From NCBI GenBank assembly GCA_963675575.1, contig OY776378.1:2852001-2916000 (forward strand): a stretch of DNA of 64,000 bases, read 5' to 3'. The notes beneath the pieces were generated by a model, which saw nothing but the letters and a program-made list of their open reading frames with translations, searched no databases and had not been told where the DNA came from. Every line of letters begins with the position of its first letter. Positions within the stretch are counted from its first letter, which is position 1. Of the stretch, positions 1-8,434 are shown piece after piece. A program made the translations under genes and the position numbers. Source of the DNA: JAGLOK01 sp963675575 (GTDB lineage Bacteria; Bacillota; Clostridia; Christensenellales; UMGS416).

Positions 1-267
1 ATAAGAAAAGTGCCTGACTTATTGAAACTTCAAGCAATCGCAAAAAAAAGACTTCCGGAAATCACATGCCCCTTGCTTGTGGTGCGAGCCATGCTGGATA
101 CGACTGTAACAGCAAACGCTGCGGATATAATATATAACGGAGCGGCAGGCGCGAATCCAAAGGAAATATTTGAGCTTAAAAACTCGGTGCATCTTTGCAC
201 AGTGGACAATGAGGCCGATATTTTGATTGAGCGTATTCGTTCATTTATAAAAGATGCTTTGAAATAA
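1..267 (+). CDS. Alpha/beta hydrolase, C-terminal part (partial)
   Basis: The reading frame is open from the first base of the window, so the gene starts upstream and only its last 88 or so residues are present. The fragment has the end of an alpha/beta hydrolase fold: a strand ending in ITCPLLVVRAMLD, where the Asp fits the acid of the catalytic triad, then KNSVHLCTVD, where the His fits the catalytic base about 30 residues later. This spacing suits carboxylesterase or monoacylglycerol-lipase-like enzymes. The nucleophile Ser is outside the window, so substrate cannot be judged. It converges on the DUF1232 gene with a one-base gap. Confidence 0.7.
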   Translation: MRKVPDLLKLQAIAKKRLPEITCPLLVVRAMLDTTVTANAADIIYNGAAGANPKEIFELKNSVHLCTVDNEADILIERIRSFIKDALK

Positions 268-268
268 T

Positions 269-661
269 TTAGTCGATTATCTGTTCGATTATTTTTACAA
301 TTATAAGAGTGAGTATCCCAATCCAGATTAATATTATGACTGCTGCCGCAAAATAATTTTTAGGCAGTTTCTCTTTTTGTGCTTTTCTCGTGCAATCTTC
401 CCAAACGTCTTTGGGAATCAGTTTAACAACAAGGGCTATCCCCAGCGGAAGCAAAATCAAATCATCCAACAGGCCAAATATCGGAATAAAGTCGGGAATA
501 AGGTCTATTGGGCTAAGCGCATATGCTATTACCAACAACGCCATTAGTTTTGCATACCAAGGAATTTTATGCTGCGTATAAGCAAGATATACGGCATAAA
601 TTTGAGTTTTTACCGCATCAGCCCACTTTTTAAGTTTTTTTATCAATATCCCTTCCCCCAT
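269..661 (-). CDS. DUF1232 (YkvA-like) small membrane protein
   Basis: A 130-residue protein with the DUF1232 core around residues 35-75: the segment containing YALSPIDLIPDFIPIFG followed by LLDDLILLPLG is the family hallmark. Two to three hydrophobic stretches are visible, the last near the C-terminus (AAAVIILIWIGILTLII), so it is probably an inner-membrane protein. Its function is not established. The ATG at 661 has no Shine-Dalgarno sequence in front; a TTG at 646, five codons in, is preceded by GGGGGAAGGG and may be the true start. It is a single gene that converges on the hydrolase. Confidence 0.75.
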   Translation of the reverse strand: MGEGILIKKLKKWADAVKTQIYAVYLAYTQHKIPWYAKLMALLVIAYALSPIDLIPDFIPIFGLLDDLILLPLGIALVVKLIPKDVWEDCTRKAQKEKLPKNYFAAAVIILIWIGILTLIIVKIIEQIID

Positions 662-797
662 TTAAGTTTTAGTATAGATTACCTTTTATAAAGTGTAAAC
701 AAGAAGAAATATATAATAATATTTTTAAGTCTTTTAACAAAAAGCCTTAAAAAATGTGAATCAATTATTAACATTTGATTAAATGCTTTTTTTCTTA

Positions 798-843
798 TTG
801 ACATTTTTATGGTTTAGCCGTAATGTAAGTAAGCACTAACTTA
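798..843 (+). promoter_or_regulatory. Promoter and TetR-type operator for the tetR-ABC operon
   Basis: TTGACA (798-803), a 17-base spacer and TAATGT (821-826) form a sigma-A type promoter. Starting inside the -10 box is an 18-base imperfect palindrome, TAAGTAAGCACTAACTTA (826-843), with 14 of 18 positions symmetric. Its position over the start of transcription, 15 bases before the regulator's start codon, is what an autorepressor site would look like. Confidence 0.7.
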
Positions 844-858
844 AAAGGATGGTTCAAG

Positions 859-1434
859 TTGGCTATAGATACGCGGCAAAAAATCATGGATTCGGCAAAA
901 GCTCTTTTTTCTGAAAACGGCTATGCGGCTGTGACAACAAAAGAAATCGCAAAAGGCGCTGAAATCAGCGAAGTCACACTGTATAGATACTTTGACAAAA
1001 AGCGGAGCTTGTTTAACGCTATCGTCAAAGAGCAAATGCACAATCACGGCCTGGCTGATTTTATTGAAAACGAGGCAACTTATGATGTGCGGCGCGATTT
1101 AACCGAAATGTCTAATCTTCTAATTGACAGCCATAAAAATAACGCGGCGCTAATCAGAATGGTCATAAAGGATAAGTTTTTAAAATCCGAGGCCCGAACT
1201 CATTCCAATCATATCGAAAGTGCCGATATTAAAGCAATGATTTCATATTTTGAAAACCTAAAGAGCAAAGGATTGATAAACGACGATGCGCAAAATCTTA
1301 TGGAATTTTTCATAAGCAATCTTAACGGCTATGCAATGCGAAACTACATCCTAAAAAACGAGCACCCAAACAATGAAGAAAACGAATATTTGGGTTGGCT
1401 AATAAACAAAATAATTGACACAATATTAATGTAG
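859..1434 (+). CDS. TetR/AcrR family transcriptional repressor
   Basis: A 191-residue regulator. Residues about 5-50 form a TetR helix-turn-helix: RQKIMDSAKALFSENGYAAV, then TTKEIAKGAEISEVTLYRYF, which fits the recognition helix and the conserved YRYF end. The C-terminal helical ligand domain is variable and does not reveal the inducer. The start is TTG at 859, chosen because AGGATGG lies six bases ahead and no in-frame ATG fits. The ABC exporter genes begin 12 bases downstream on the same strand, so it most likely represses its own operon and responds to a substrate of the exporter. That regulatory role is inference; the family call is firm. Confidence 0.88.
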   Translation: MAIDTRQKIMDSAKALFSENGYAAVTTKEIAKGAEISEVTLYRYFDKKRSLFNAIVKEQMHNHGLADFIENEATYDVRRDLTEMSNLLIDSHKNNAALIRMVIKDKFLKSEARTHSNHIESADIKAMISYFENLKSKGLINDDAQNLMEFFISNLNGYAMRNYILKNEHPNNEENEYLGWLINKIIDTILM

Positions 1435-1446
1435 AAAGGTAACAAT

Positions 1447-3174
1447 ATGTTTAAACTTTTTCGGTATTTAAAACCGTACAAATGGCAAGTATTCTTTGTA
1501 ATTATCCTAACATTCGCCCAAGTTATAAGTCAGTTATTTCTGCCAAACCTAATGAGTGACATCATTAACAAAGGCGTAGTTGGCGAAGACATCAATTTTA
1601 TAATTAAAACTGGCCTTATTATGTTGGTGTTCACCATCATAGTATCTATCTGTACAATAGCAGCTCGCTATATATCTTCTCGTGCAGCCGTTGGCTTTGC
1701 ACGCGATCTTCGTCGAGATATATTTGTGCATGTTGAAGACTTCGCACTCAATGAATTTGACCAAATCGGTACAGCGTCTCTTATAACACGCTCTACAAAT
1801 GACGTTACCCAAGTGCAAAATGTAATGGTAATGATGCTGTCCATGCTCATCATGGCACCACTTACTGCAATTGGTGGAATCATAATGGCTGTTTTAAACG
1901 ATGCAAGCCTATCTCTCATATTGCTAGTTGTGATAACAATAATGGCACTGCTTGTGATATTTGTAGTGAAGTTCGCAATGCCACTATTTAAATCAATGCA
2001 GACAAAACTTGATAGAGTAAACCTAGTTTTACGCGAAGGCTTAACGGGAATGCGAGTCATTCGAGCGTTTAACAAAACCGAATATGAAAAAGAACGCTTT
2101 GATAAAGCAAACCTAAGCTTAACTAAAACCTCGATTAAAATCTTCCGCATCATGAGCTTTTTGATGCCTGTTGTCATGCTACTATTTAACGTGACTGCTG
2201 TTGCGATTATTTGGTTTGGTGCACAGAGAATAGATTCAGGTGCAATGTTAATCGGAGATATGATGGCATTTCAACAATACGCAATGCAGATAATGTTTGG
2301 AATCATGATGTCTATGATGATGATGATAATGATTCCCAGAGCAAGCGCTTCAGCCACTCGTATCAATGAAGTATTAGACATGCCTCTATCTATTGCTCCA
2401 GCAAAAAATCCAATAACCGAAACAAATCTTAAGGGCTATGTAGAGTTTAAAGATGTTTCATTTGCATATCATGGTGCGCAAGAGCCCGTATTATGCAACA
2501 TCTCATTTGAAGCAAAGCCGGGTGAAATCACCGCCATAATCGGCGGAACAGGCTCGGGCAAATCAACCATTGCTAAGCTAATCCCCCGCTTTTATGATAT
2601 TCGTTCAGGAAGTGTACTGGTTGACGGCATTGATGTGCGCGAAACAGACTTTGAAACTCTTCGCAATAGAATCGGATGGATACCACAAAGTATAAATCTC
2701 TTCCACGGAACCATCGCCGACAATATTCGCTATGGCAAAGAAGAAGCGACAGACGACGAAGTTCTCGCTGCGCTTAACACAGCTCAGGCAAAAGAATTTG
2801 TGGATAGTCTTGAAGAAGGCATTAATTCAATGGTTGCCCAAGGTGGTACAAACTATTCCGGCGGACAAAAGCAAAGACTGTCTATCGCAAGGGCTATAAT
2901 ACGCCATCCTGAAATATATATATTCGACGATAGTTTTTCCGCGCTCGATTTCAAAACCGATGCGCGATTAAGAAAGGCATTAAAGGAAGAAACAAAGGAG
3001 GCTACCGTAATCATCGTGGCACAAAGGGTATCCACCGTAATGAATGCAAATGCAATTATCGTATTGGATAATGGCAAAATGGTGGGCAAGGGCACCCATA
3101 AAGAACTGCTGAAAAGCTGCGATATTTACCGCGAAATCGTTGCATCCCAGCTGTCTGAGGAGGAACTGGCATGA
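1447..3174 (+). CDS. ABC exporter half-transporter, subunit 1 (degenerate Walker B)
   Basis: A 575-residue type IV ABC exporter: six-helix membrane domain over residues 1-310 (with a methionine-rich stretch near 280) and nucleotide-binding domain at about 330-575. Walker A is GGTGSGKST, the signature is YSGGQKQR, and the Walker B end reads IYIFDDSFSALD. The catalytic Glu after Walker B is Asp here, the state seen in the non-hydrolytic site of heterodimeric exporters such as TM287/288 and BmrCD. Its stop overlaps the next gene's start by four bases, so the two subunits are translationally coupled. Probable role is drug or lipid export at the cytoplasmic membrane. Confidence 0.9.
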   Translation: MFKLFRYLKPYKWQVFFVIILTFAQVISQLFLPNLMSDIINKGVVGEDINFIIKTGLIMLVFTIIVSICTIAARYISSRAAVGFARDLRRDIFVHVEDFALNEFDQIGTASLITRSTNDVTQVQNVMVMMLSMLIMAPLTAIGGIIMAVLNDASLSLILLVVITIMALLVIFVVKFAMPLFKSMQTKLDRVNLVLREGLTGMRVIRAFNKTEYEKERFDKANLSLTKTSIKIFRIMSFLMPVVMLLFNVTAVAIIWFGAQRIDSGAMLIGDMMAFQQYAMQIMFGIMMSMMMMIMIPRASASATRINEVLDMPLSIAPAKNPITETNLKGYVEFKDVSFAYHGAQEPVLCNISFEAKPGEITAIIGGTGSGKSTIAKLIPRFYDIRSGSVLVDGIDVRETDFETLRNRIGWIPQSINLFHGTIADNIRYGKEEATDDEVLAALNTAQAKEFVDSLEEGINSMVAQGGTNYSGGQKQRLSIARAIIRHPEIYIFDDSFSALDFKTDARLRKALKEETKEATVIIVAQRVSTVMNANAIIVLDNGKMVGKGTHKELLKSCDIYREIVASQLSEEELA

Positions 3175-5048
3175 GCAAAGAAAACAGTAATAATTCAAAT
3201 AGACCACCAATAAGCCCAAGAGGCGGACGTGGCCCAGGCATGCACGGCGGTGGACCTGTAGAAAAGGCAAAAGATTTCAAGCACTCCTTCCGGCGCCTTG
3301 TAGGATATTTAGCCAGAAAAAAAGGCGCATTAATTGCTGTCATATTAATGGCAGGAGGCAGCGCGGCATTCGCTATCGTAGGTCCAAAGCTTTTAGGTAA
3401 TGCTACGACCGAAATCTTTAAAGGTTTAATGTCAAAACAGATGGGCGGCGGCATCAATTTTGATGAAGTAACAAGATTGCTTGCAATTGTTATTTCGCTG
3501 TACGTAATAAGCGCGCTGCTTGCATATGTTCAGCAATTCATCATGGCAGGAGTATCGCAAAGACTTGTATATGGCATGCGCAACGAAGTGAAAGCAAAGC
3601 TTTCTAAGTTACCACTTAAGTATTTTGACTCAAGAACTCATGGCGAGATCTTAAGCCGTGTAACTAATGACATAGATACAATATCTAACACCTTACAGCA
3701 AAGCGTAACGCAGGTTATAACGGCAGTAACTACTATAATCGGTGTAACCATAATGATGTATTCCATCTCGAAGCTTATGATGTTAATTACATTATTAGTT
3801 CTTCCTTTGGTTATGATTATCGCGCAGGCAATAATGAAACGCTCTCAAAAATACTTCAAAGGACAGCAAAAAGAAATTGGCCATATAAACGGACATGTAG
3901 AAGAAATGTTTGCTGGACATAATATTATAAAAGCTTTTTCAAAAGAGAAACAATCTATAGAAAAGTTTGATGAGATTAATGAACGTCTTTACACTGTGGG
4001 ATGGAAAGCACAATTTATAAGTGGAATAATGATGCCACTAATGAATGTTGTAAATAACTTTAGCTTTGTCGTCATATGTGTTGTGGGCGGTATAATGGTT
4101 ATAAACGGACGCCTGCAAATAGGTGACGTGCAGGCTTTCATTCAATACTCCAGAAGCTTTACTCAACCCATAGCACAAACGGCGCAAATCGCCAACGTGA
4201 TGCAGTCGGCAGTGGCGGCGGCCGAGCGTGTGTTTGAAGTGCTGGATGAAACCGAGATGGTAAAAGAACCCGCAAATTCCGTGGCGTTTAAGGCCGCAGG
4301 CGCGGTGGAATTTGACCATGTGTCATTTGGATATGATGAAAACATAACCATAATAAAAGATATGAATCTAAAGGTTACCCCCGGTGAAGTCATCGCTATA
4401 GTTGGACCCACCGGCGCTGGCAAAACCACTCTGGTAAACCTTCTCATGCGTTTTTATGATGTAAACTCGGGAGAAATCCGAGTGGACGGAATTGAGACGC
4501 GCAACATCACCCGCAATAGCCTGCGTGAAGCCTTTGGCATGGTTCTTCAGGACACTTGGCTGTTTAACGGCACAATACGCGAAAACATCGCCTACGGAAA
4601 AAAAGACGCAACTGAAGATGAAATCATAAAAGCCGCCAAAATCGCGCACGCAGACCATTTCATAAGAACGCTGCCCGATGGATATGAAACCGTGCTCAAC
4701 GAGGACGCAAGCAATATTTCTCAGGGACAAAGACAGCTGCTCACCATCGCGCGCGCTTTGCTTGCCGATCCCACGATTTTGATACTGGATGAAGCGACAA
4801 GCTCTGTTGACACACGAACCGAGCACTACATTCAAAATGGAATGATAGAGCTGATGCGCGGTCGAACAAATTTCGTTATCGCCCACAGGCTATCCACCAT
4901 CCGCGATGCTTCAACCATACTGGTTATGAATGAAGGCGAAGTCATCGAGCAGGGAAATCACAAAGCGCTCATGGCGCAAAACGGCTTCTATGCCGATCTT
5001 TACAACTCGCAGTTCACAGGCGCCGACTTGACAGGAAGGCCTGCGTAG
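3171..5048 (+). CDS. ABC exporter half-transporter, subunit 2
   Basis: A 625-residue partner of the preceding subunit. An N-terminal Pro/Gly-rich cytosolic tail (about 40 residues) is followed by six membrane helices and a nucleotide-binding domain with Walker A GPTGAGKTT and a consensus Walker B, ILILDEATSSVD, with the catalytic Glu present. Its signature is altered, ISQGQRQ instead of LSGGQ. Together with the Asp in subunit 1 this gives one consensus and one degenerate ATP site, the textbook arrangement of TM287/288-type heterodimers. ATGA overlap with the upstream gene and a terminator 36 bases downstream close the operon. Confidence 0.9.
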   Translation: MSKENSNNSNRPPISPRGGRGPGMHGGGPVEKAKDFKHSFRRLVGYLARKKGALIAVILMAGGSAAFAIVGPKLLGNATTEIFKGLMSKQMGGGINFDEVTRLLAIVISLYVISALLAYVQQFIMAGVSQRLVYGMRNEVKAKLSKLPLKYFDSRTHGEILSRVTNDIDTISNTLQQSVTQVITAVTTIIGVTIMMYSISKLMMLITLLVLPLVMIIAQAIMKRSQKYFKGQQKEIGHINGHVEEMFAGHNIIKAFSKEKQSIEKFDEINERLYTVGWKAQFISGIMMPLMNVVNNFSFVVICVVGGIMVINGRLQIGDVQAFIQYSRSFTQPIAQTAQIANVMQSAVAAAERVFEVLDETEMVKEPANSVAFKAAGAVEFDHVSFGYDENITIIKDMNLKVTPGEVIAIVGPTGAGKTTLVNLLMRFYDVNSGEIRVDGIETRNITRNSLREAFGMVLQDTWLFNGTIRENIAYGKKDATEDEIIKAAKIAHADHFIRTLPDGYETVLNEDASNISQGQRQLLTIARALLADPTILILDEATSSVDTRTEHYIQNGMIELMRGRTNFVIAHRLSTIRDASTILVMNEGEVIEQGNHKALMAQNGFYADLYNSQFTGADLTGRPA

Positions 5049-5083
5049 CCTTACGTTTTGAAGCAATTAGAATAGTATAATTT

Positions 5084-5113
5084 AAACGCATGGAGTAAAT
5101 CCATGCGTTTTGC
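5084..5113 (+). terminator. Intrinsic terminator of the ABC exporter operon
   Basis: An 11-base-pair stem (AAACGCATGGA with TCCATGCGTTT) around a five-base loop, ending in TTTT. It lies 36 bases after the exporter stop codon. Confidence 0.7.
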
Positions 5114-5210
5114 TTGTGTGGTGCTTTTGCTATAGGTGTTCTTCGGAATGGGAAGGATTACTTAATCTAAAACAAATTGATAAAGAAAAGGACGGAGCTA
5201 TTTGACCTTT

Positions 5211-5906
5211 TTATAGTTCAATAAACAAGGGAGTATGATCACTAAAAGATATCCATTCTTTGTAATCCTCTATTGTAAGATTTTTTATTGAGTGTGAAAA
5301 TTTTTGAGAGCCAAAAAAATAATCAATATGATAAGATTTTTCTTCATTTTTTCTGTGGAAAAAGGTAGGTTTCTTTTCTTCGCCTTGGTTTTCTTGGTAA
5401 AATTCGTGATAAAGACTTTTAATGTTTATTTCTTCTAGCTCTTTTACAACATCGCTGTGATTCCACCATCTATCCCATAAATCCCATTGCTCATTACTAT
5501 TAAAATCTCCTCCAATTAAAATTTCCTTTCCTTTAAAGTTATCCTTATTTATTTTTAAATATTTCCAAAACTGACCTATATATTCAAAAGTCGGCGAATT
5601 TGCTTGATGACACCAAACACCAAGTAAATTGAAAGAATTGTTTACATCGCACGATATAAAATATTTTGTATTTTGATTGCTCCAATGATTATCTTCGAGT
5701 TTATATTTGCTAAAAATTCCAAGTCCTTTATTTTTGTTTTCACCTATCCAAAGGTAATACGGAAAATATTCAAAAAACTCTGTAGAATATTTAACTTGTT
5801 TAGGATTTTCGCATTCTTGAATTATTATTACATCAGGGTTAAATTTAAATATAAGATGATATTTTTTTCTAAATGCACCATTGCAATTCCAAGATAAAAT
5901 AATCAT
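5211..5906 (-). CDS. Endonuclease/exonuclease/phosphatase family protein
   Basis: A 231-residue protein of the EEP (DNase I-like) fold with the full catalytic set visible: WNCNG at the N-terminus, QECEN near residue 31 (metal-binding Glu), GGDFNSN near 138 (Asp and Asn), HIDYFFGS near 193 (Asp), and SDHTPL at the C-terminus (Asp-His pair). It should cleave phosphodiester or phosphomonoester bonds with Mg2+; the substrate cannot be told. The coding sequence is visibly more AT-rich than its neighbours and it stands alone, so it may have been acquired by transfer. AAAAGGATAATAA precedes the ATG. Confidence 0.82.
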   Translation of the reverse strand: MIILSWNCNGAFRKKYHLIFKFNPDVIIIQECENPKQVKYSTEFFEYFPYYLWIGENKNKGLGIFSKYKLEDNHWSNQNTKYFISCDVNNSFNLLGVWCHQANSPTFEYIGQFWKYLKINKDNFKGKEILIGGDFNSNEQWDLWDRWWNHSDVVKELEEINIKSLYHEFYQENQGEEKKPTFFHRKNEEKSYHIDYFFGSQKFSHSIKNLTIEDYKEWISFSDHTPLFIEL

Positions 5907-6048
5907 TTATTATCCTTTTAAAATCTAATAATACTTTATTAGGTGAAAATATTTTTATGAGTTATACAATATTATTAGAATACCATAATTGAAGCATAGA
6001 TGCTTTTTTTGTTAATACTTTTTTCAAATAAAATTTTTTATCCATTTA

Positions 6049-6057
6049 TGCTATAAT
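6049..6057 (+). promoter_or_regulatory. Extended -10 promoter of the CXXC/polyferredoxin operon
   Basis: TGC directly followed by TATAAT (6052-6057) is an extended -10 element; there is no good -35. The A of the next gene's ATG (6064) is seven bases after the -10 box, about where transcription would begin, and no Shine-Dalgarno sequence precedes the ATG. The transcript therefore looks leaderless. Confidence 0.5.
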
Positions 6058-6063
6058 AATCAC

Positions 6064-6204
6064 ATGAAAAGCAAAGCTCCCCTAAAAATCACAATAACCG
6101 TTTTGGCTGTCGCCTTTATTCTCATTGGCATATTCCGAGAAGAGGCAATAACGGTACTTAATAAGGCAATTTATATCTGCCTAGAATGCATAGGTATTGG
6201 CTGA
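6064..6204 (+). CDS. CD1871A-family small CXXC membrane protein
   Basis: A 46-residue protein: a short basic start, one membrane helix (about residues 8-24, TITVLAVAFILIGIF), then a helix ending in CLECIGIG with a CXXC motif at residues 39-42. Length, single helix and C-terminal C-L-E-C-I-G-I-G match the small Clostridia family named after CD1871A. The stop overlaps the ATG of the next gene (TGATG), so the two are translationally coupled. The CXXC may be a thiol redox or metal site beside the iron-sulfur membrane protein encoded next; its function is unproven. Confidence 0.8.
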   Translation: MKSKAPLKITITVLAVAFILIGIFREEAITVLNKAIYICLECIGIG

Positions 6205-7040
6205 TGAAGATAAAGCGCTGGATTGTACAAGCTTTTGCTTCACTTGCCTCAAATCCCATATTAGGCAACTTTTTTAAGGGCAGAATATATCAAGGCAAAT
6301 TTAAATATGTTTGTGTTCCGGGACTCAACTGCTATTCATGCCCAGGAGCTATCGGCTCGTGTCCTATTGGCTCACTGCAAGCAGTTCTTGCCAGCTATAA
6401 ATATAAGTTTTCTTTTTACGTCGTGGGCACAATCGCGCTGTTTGGAATGGTGGCGGGAAAGTGGATATGCGGATGGCTTTGCCCGTTCGGATGGCTGCAA
6501 GACCTGCTGCATAAAATCCCTTCCCCAAAATTTAAAATACCCAAAAAACTAAAATGGCTGGAACATTCCAAATATGTTTTCCTCGGCCTTTTTGTTGTCG
6601 CTCTTCCCCTTCTTGTTGTAAATGAATTCGGACTAGGCGACCCTTGGTACTGCAAATATATCTGCCCGTCAGGTACGGTGCTTGCGGCTTTTCCTCTGAT
6701 GCTTACAAACCCGCAGCTGCGCGAGTCCATCGGAGTGCTTTTTTTATGGAAAGCATTTTTAGCTGTGGCGATACTTGCCGCCTCCGTGTTTATTTATCGA
6801 TTCTTTTGCCGCTTTTTCTGCCCGCTTGGCGCAATCTATGGGCTGTTTAACAAAATTTCTTTTATAAAAATGTATGTGGATAAAGATAAGTGCATCAGCT
6901 GTGGCAAATGCGAACGCGTGTGCAAGCTGGATATATACACTTCCGAGTCGCCAAACAACACCGCCTGCATAAGATGCGGCGACTGCAGACACATATGTCC
7001 GACAGATGCTATTACGCAAAAGTTCACAGTTTCGTCATAA
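6204..7040 (+). CDS. NapH-like 4Fe-4S membrane polyferredoxin 1
   Basis: A 278-residue membrane protein of the NapH/MauN/RdxA-like group. Early cysteines CVPGLNCYSCPG and SCPIGS come first, then membrane helices, the twin cytosolic Cys loops CGWLCPFGWLQD and CKYICPSG, and CRFFCPLGAIYG. The C-terminus has two ferredoxin clusters, CISCGKCERVCKLD and CIRCGDCRHICPTD. The start at 6204 was chosen over the ATG at 6186 because it overlaps the stop of the CXXC gene. The fold suggests electron passage across or along the membrane; donor and acceptor are unknown. A second, shorter homologue follows. Confidence 0.85.
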   Translation: MKIKRWIVQAFASLASNPILGNFFKGRIYQGKFKYVCVPGLNCYSCPGAIGSCPIGSLQAVLASYKYKFSFYVVGTIALFGMVAGKWICGWLCPFGWLQDLLHKIPSPKFKIPKKLKWLEHSKYVFLGLFVVALPLLVVNEFGLGDPWYCKYICPSGTVLAAFPLMLTNPQLRESIGVLFLWKAFLAVAILAASVFIYRFFCRFFCPLGAIYGLFNKISFIKMYVDKDKCISCGKCERVCKLDIYTSESPNNTACIRCGDCRHICPTDAITQKFTVSS

Positions 7041-7104
7041 TTACAGTAAATCAAGATTAAAAACCAAATATATGCTTAGCCTATCTTTTTAAAGGAGATG
7101 TAAT

Positions 7105-7947
7105 ATGAAAAACAAAACTAAATGGATACGCCATTCTTTGCAAATTTTCTTTTTCGTCCTAATTGGAATGTTTGCCATCAATCACATTATCGGAGAAACC
7201 GGAACTGCTCCGTTTTCTTTCTTGCCGAATGTGTCTTTGCATGCGATATGCCCTTTTGGCGGAATCGAAAGCGCTCTCAGCCTAATAACCGCAGGCGCAC
7301 TTACACGCCAGCTACAACTATCAACATTAGTAATGACCGGAATTATAATAATTATGACGCTTATCTTCGGAGCTGTGTTTTGCTCGTTTGTTTGTCCTTT
7401 GGGCTCCATACAAGAATGGATAGGAAAGCTTGGCAAAAAAATATTCAAGAAAAAATACAATACTTTCATTCCAACGAAAGTGCACAACATTCTTAAATAT
7501 TTCAGATATGTTTCCTTGATTGCTGTGGTTGTTCTGACTTATAAAGCCGCCACTCTGATATTTCTTGAGGTGGACCCTTATTTCGCGATGTATAACTTCT
7601 TCACCGATGAAGTGACGATCGGAAGCCTAATTGTGTTGGGCGTAACCCTTGTAGGTTCGCTATTTGTTGAACGCCCATGGTGCAAATACGCGTGTCCATA
7701 CGGAGCTTTCCTCGGGCTTGTCGGAAAAATTTCCATTTTTAAAATAAAAAGAAACACCGAAACCTGCACAAGCTGCAATTTGTGCAACAAAAAATGCCCG
7801 ATGAATATCGATATTCAAAACAAAAAAGTCGTATACGACGGACTATGCAACAAATGCTTAGAATGCACGGACAGCGGCGTATGCAAGCCAAACTCTTTAT
7901 CCTATCAGGCAGGTAAAGTAAAGGAGGCAAAAGATGAAAATCAATAG
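7105..7947 (+). CDS. NapH-like 4Fe-4S membrane polyferredoxin 2
   Basis: A 280-residue relative of the preceding protein, with four to five membrane helices. Cys loops are ICPFGGIE, CSFVCPLGSIQE and CKYACPYGAFLG, followed by one full C-terminal ferredoxin motif, CTSCNLCNKKCPMNID, and an atypical last group, LCNKCLECTDSGVCKP, which could hold a second cluster. AAAGGAG lies ahead of the ATG. It overlaps the next gene by 14 bases. Having two different polyferredoxin subunits side by side suggests a heteromeric electron-transfer complex or two branches of one pathway; the partner oxidoreductase is not in the window. Confidence 0.83.
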   Translation: MKNKTKWIRHSLQIFFFVLIGMFAINHIIGETGTAPFSFLPNVSLHAICPFGGIESALSLITAGALTRQLQLSTLVMTGIIIIMTLIFGAVFCSFVCPLGSIQEWIGKLGKKIFKKKYNTFIPTKVHNILKYFRYVSLIAVVVLTYKAATLIFLEVDPYFAMYNFFTDEVTIGSLIVLGVTLVGSLFVERPWCKYACPYGAFLGLVGKISIFKIKRNTETCTSCNLCNKKCPMNIDIQNKKVVYDGLCNKCLECTDSGVCKPNSLSYQAGKVKEAKDENQ

Positions 7948-8347
7948 ACTAATCATCGCAATATGCATAATAGTTCTGATATTCGGCGGAATTTATCTAA
8001 GCCAAGCACTCGGCTGGTGGCAAACCACAAACAGCGGAGGTGGCGGTGGAAAAAACATTTTCACCAGCTCATCCCAAGAACACGGCGACGCCGAGGATCA
8101 CGATGACACGCAAGAGAATGAAGTTTTACCGGACGGAGAAATCTTAGAAGAACATGAAAGCTCAGAGGCCGTCTCAGGATCAACTACTGTTGCACAAGTT
8201 CTTGAAATGGGAATAAGCCGTGAACAGTTAGTAGCGACCATAGGTGAATATGAAAGCGAAGATCAGCTTATAAAGGATGTCGCCACAGCAAACGGACTAA
8301 GCTTTGGAAAAGTTAAAGAATCGCTGGCAACTTTGATAAATCAATAA
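7934..8347 (+). CDS. Small anchored protein of the polyferredoxin operon, unknown function
   Basis: A 137-residue protein I cannot assign to a characterised family. It has one N-terminal membrane helix (residues about 5-26), then a Gly-rich and acidic linker with several Asp, Glu and His residues (about 33-75), then a compact predicted helical domain (about 80-137: TVAQVLEMGISREQLVATIG and a following helix-rich part). It starts inside the 3' end of polyferredoxin 2, so it is co-translated and probably part of the same complex. The His/Asp/Glu linker could bind metal, but this is speculation. No cysteine is present in the outer domain. Confidence 0.65.
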   Translation: MKINRLIIAICIIVLIFGGIYLSQALGWWQTTNSGGGGGKNIFTSSSQEHGDAEDHDDTQENEVLPDGEILEEHESSEAVSGSTTVAQVLEMGISREQLVATIGEYESEDQLIKDVATANGLSFGKVKESLATLINQ

Positions 8348-8371
8348 ATATACTTGAAAACTCAAAATATA

Positions 8372-8404
8372 CAAAAAAAGGCCACCCGATATCGGGTGGC
8401 CTTT
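8372..8404. terminator. Bidirectional intrinsic terminator
   Basis: A perfect 22-base palindrome (8379-8400, arm GGCCACCCGAT) flanked by A7 on the left and TTTT on the right. It serves the polyferredoxin operon on the plus strand and the symporter gene on the minus strand, which converge here. Confidence 0.9.
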
Positions 8405-8434
8405 TCAAAAATAAATATAAGAAAGGTGTAAAAC

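Noticed and set aside
3056..3457. Minus-strand frames opposite the ABC exporter genes and other long genes
   Set aside because: They have no ribosome sites, unusual composition, and mirror strongly supported genes on the opposite strand.
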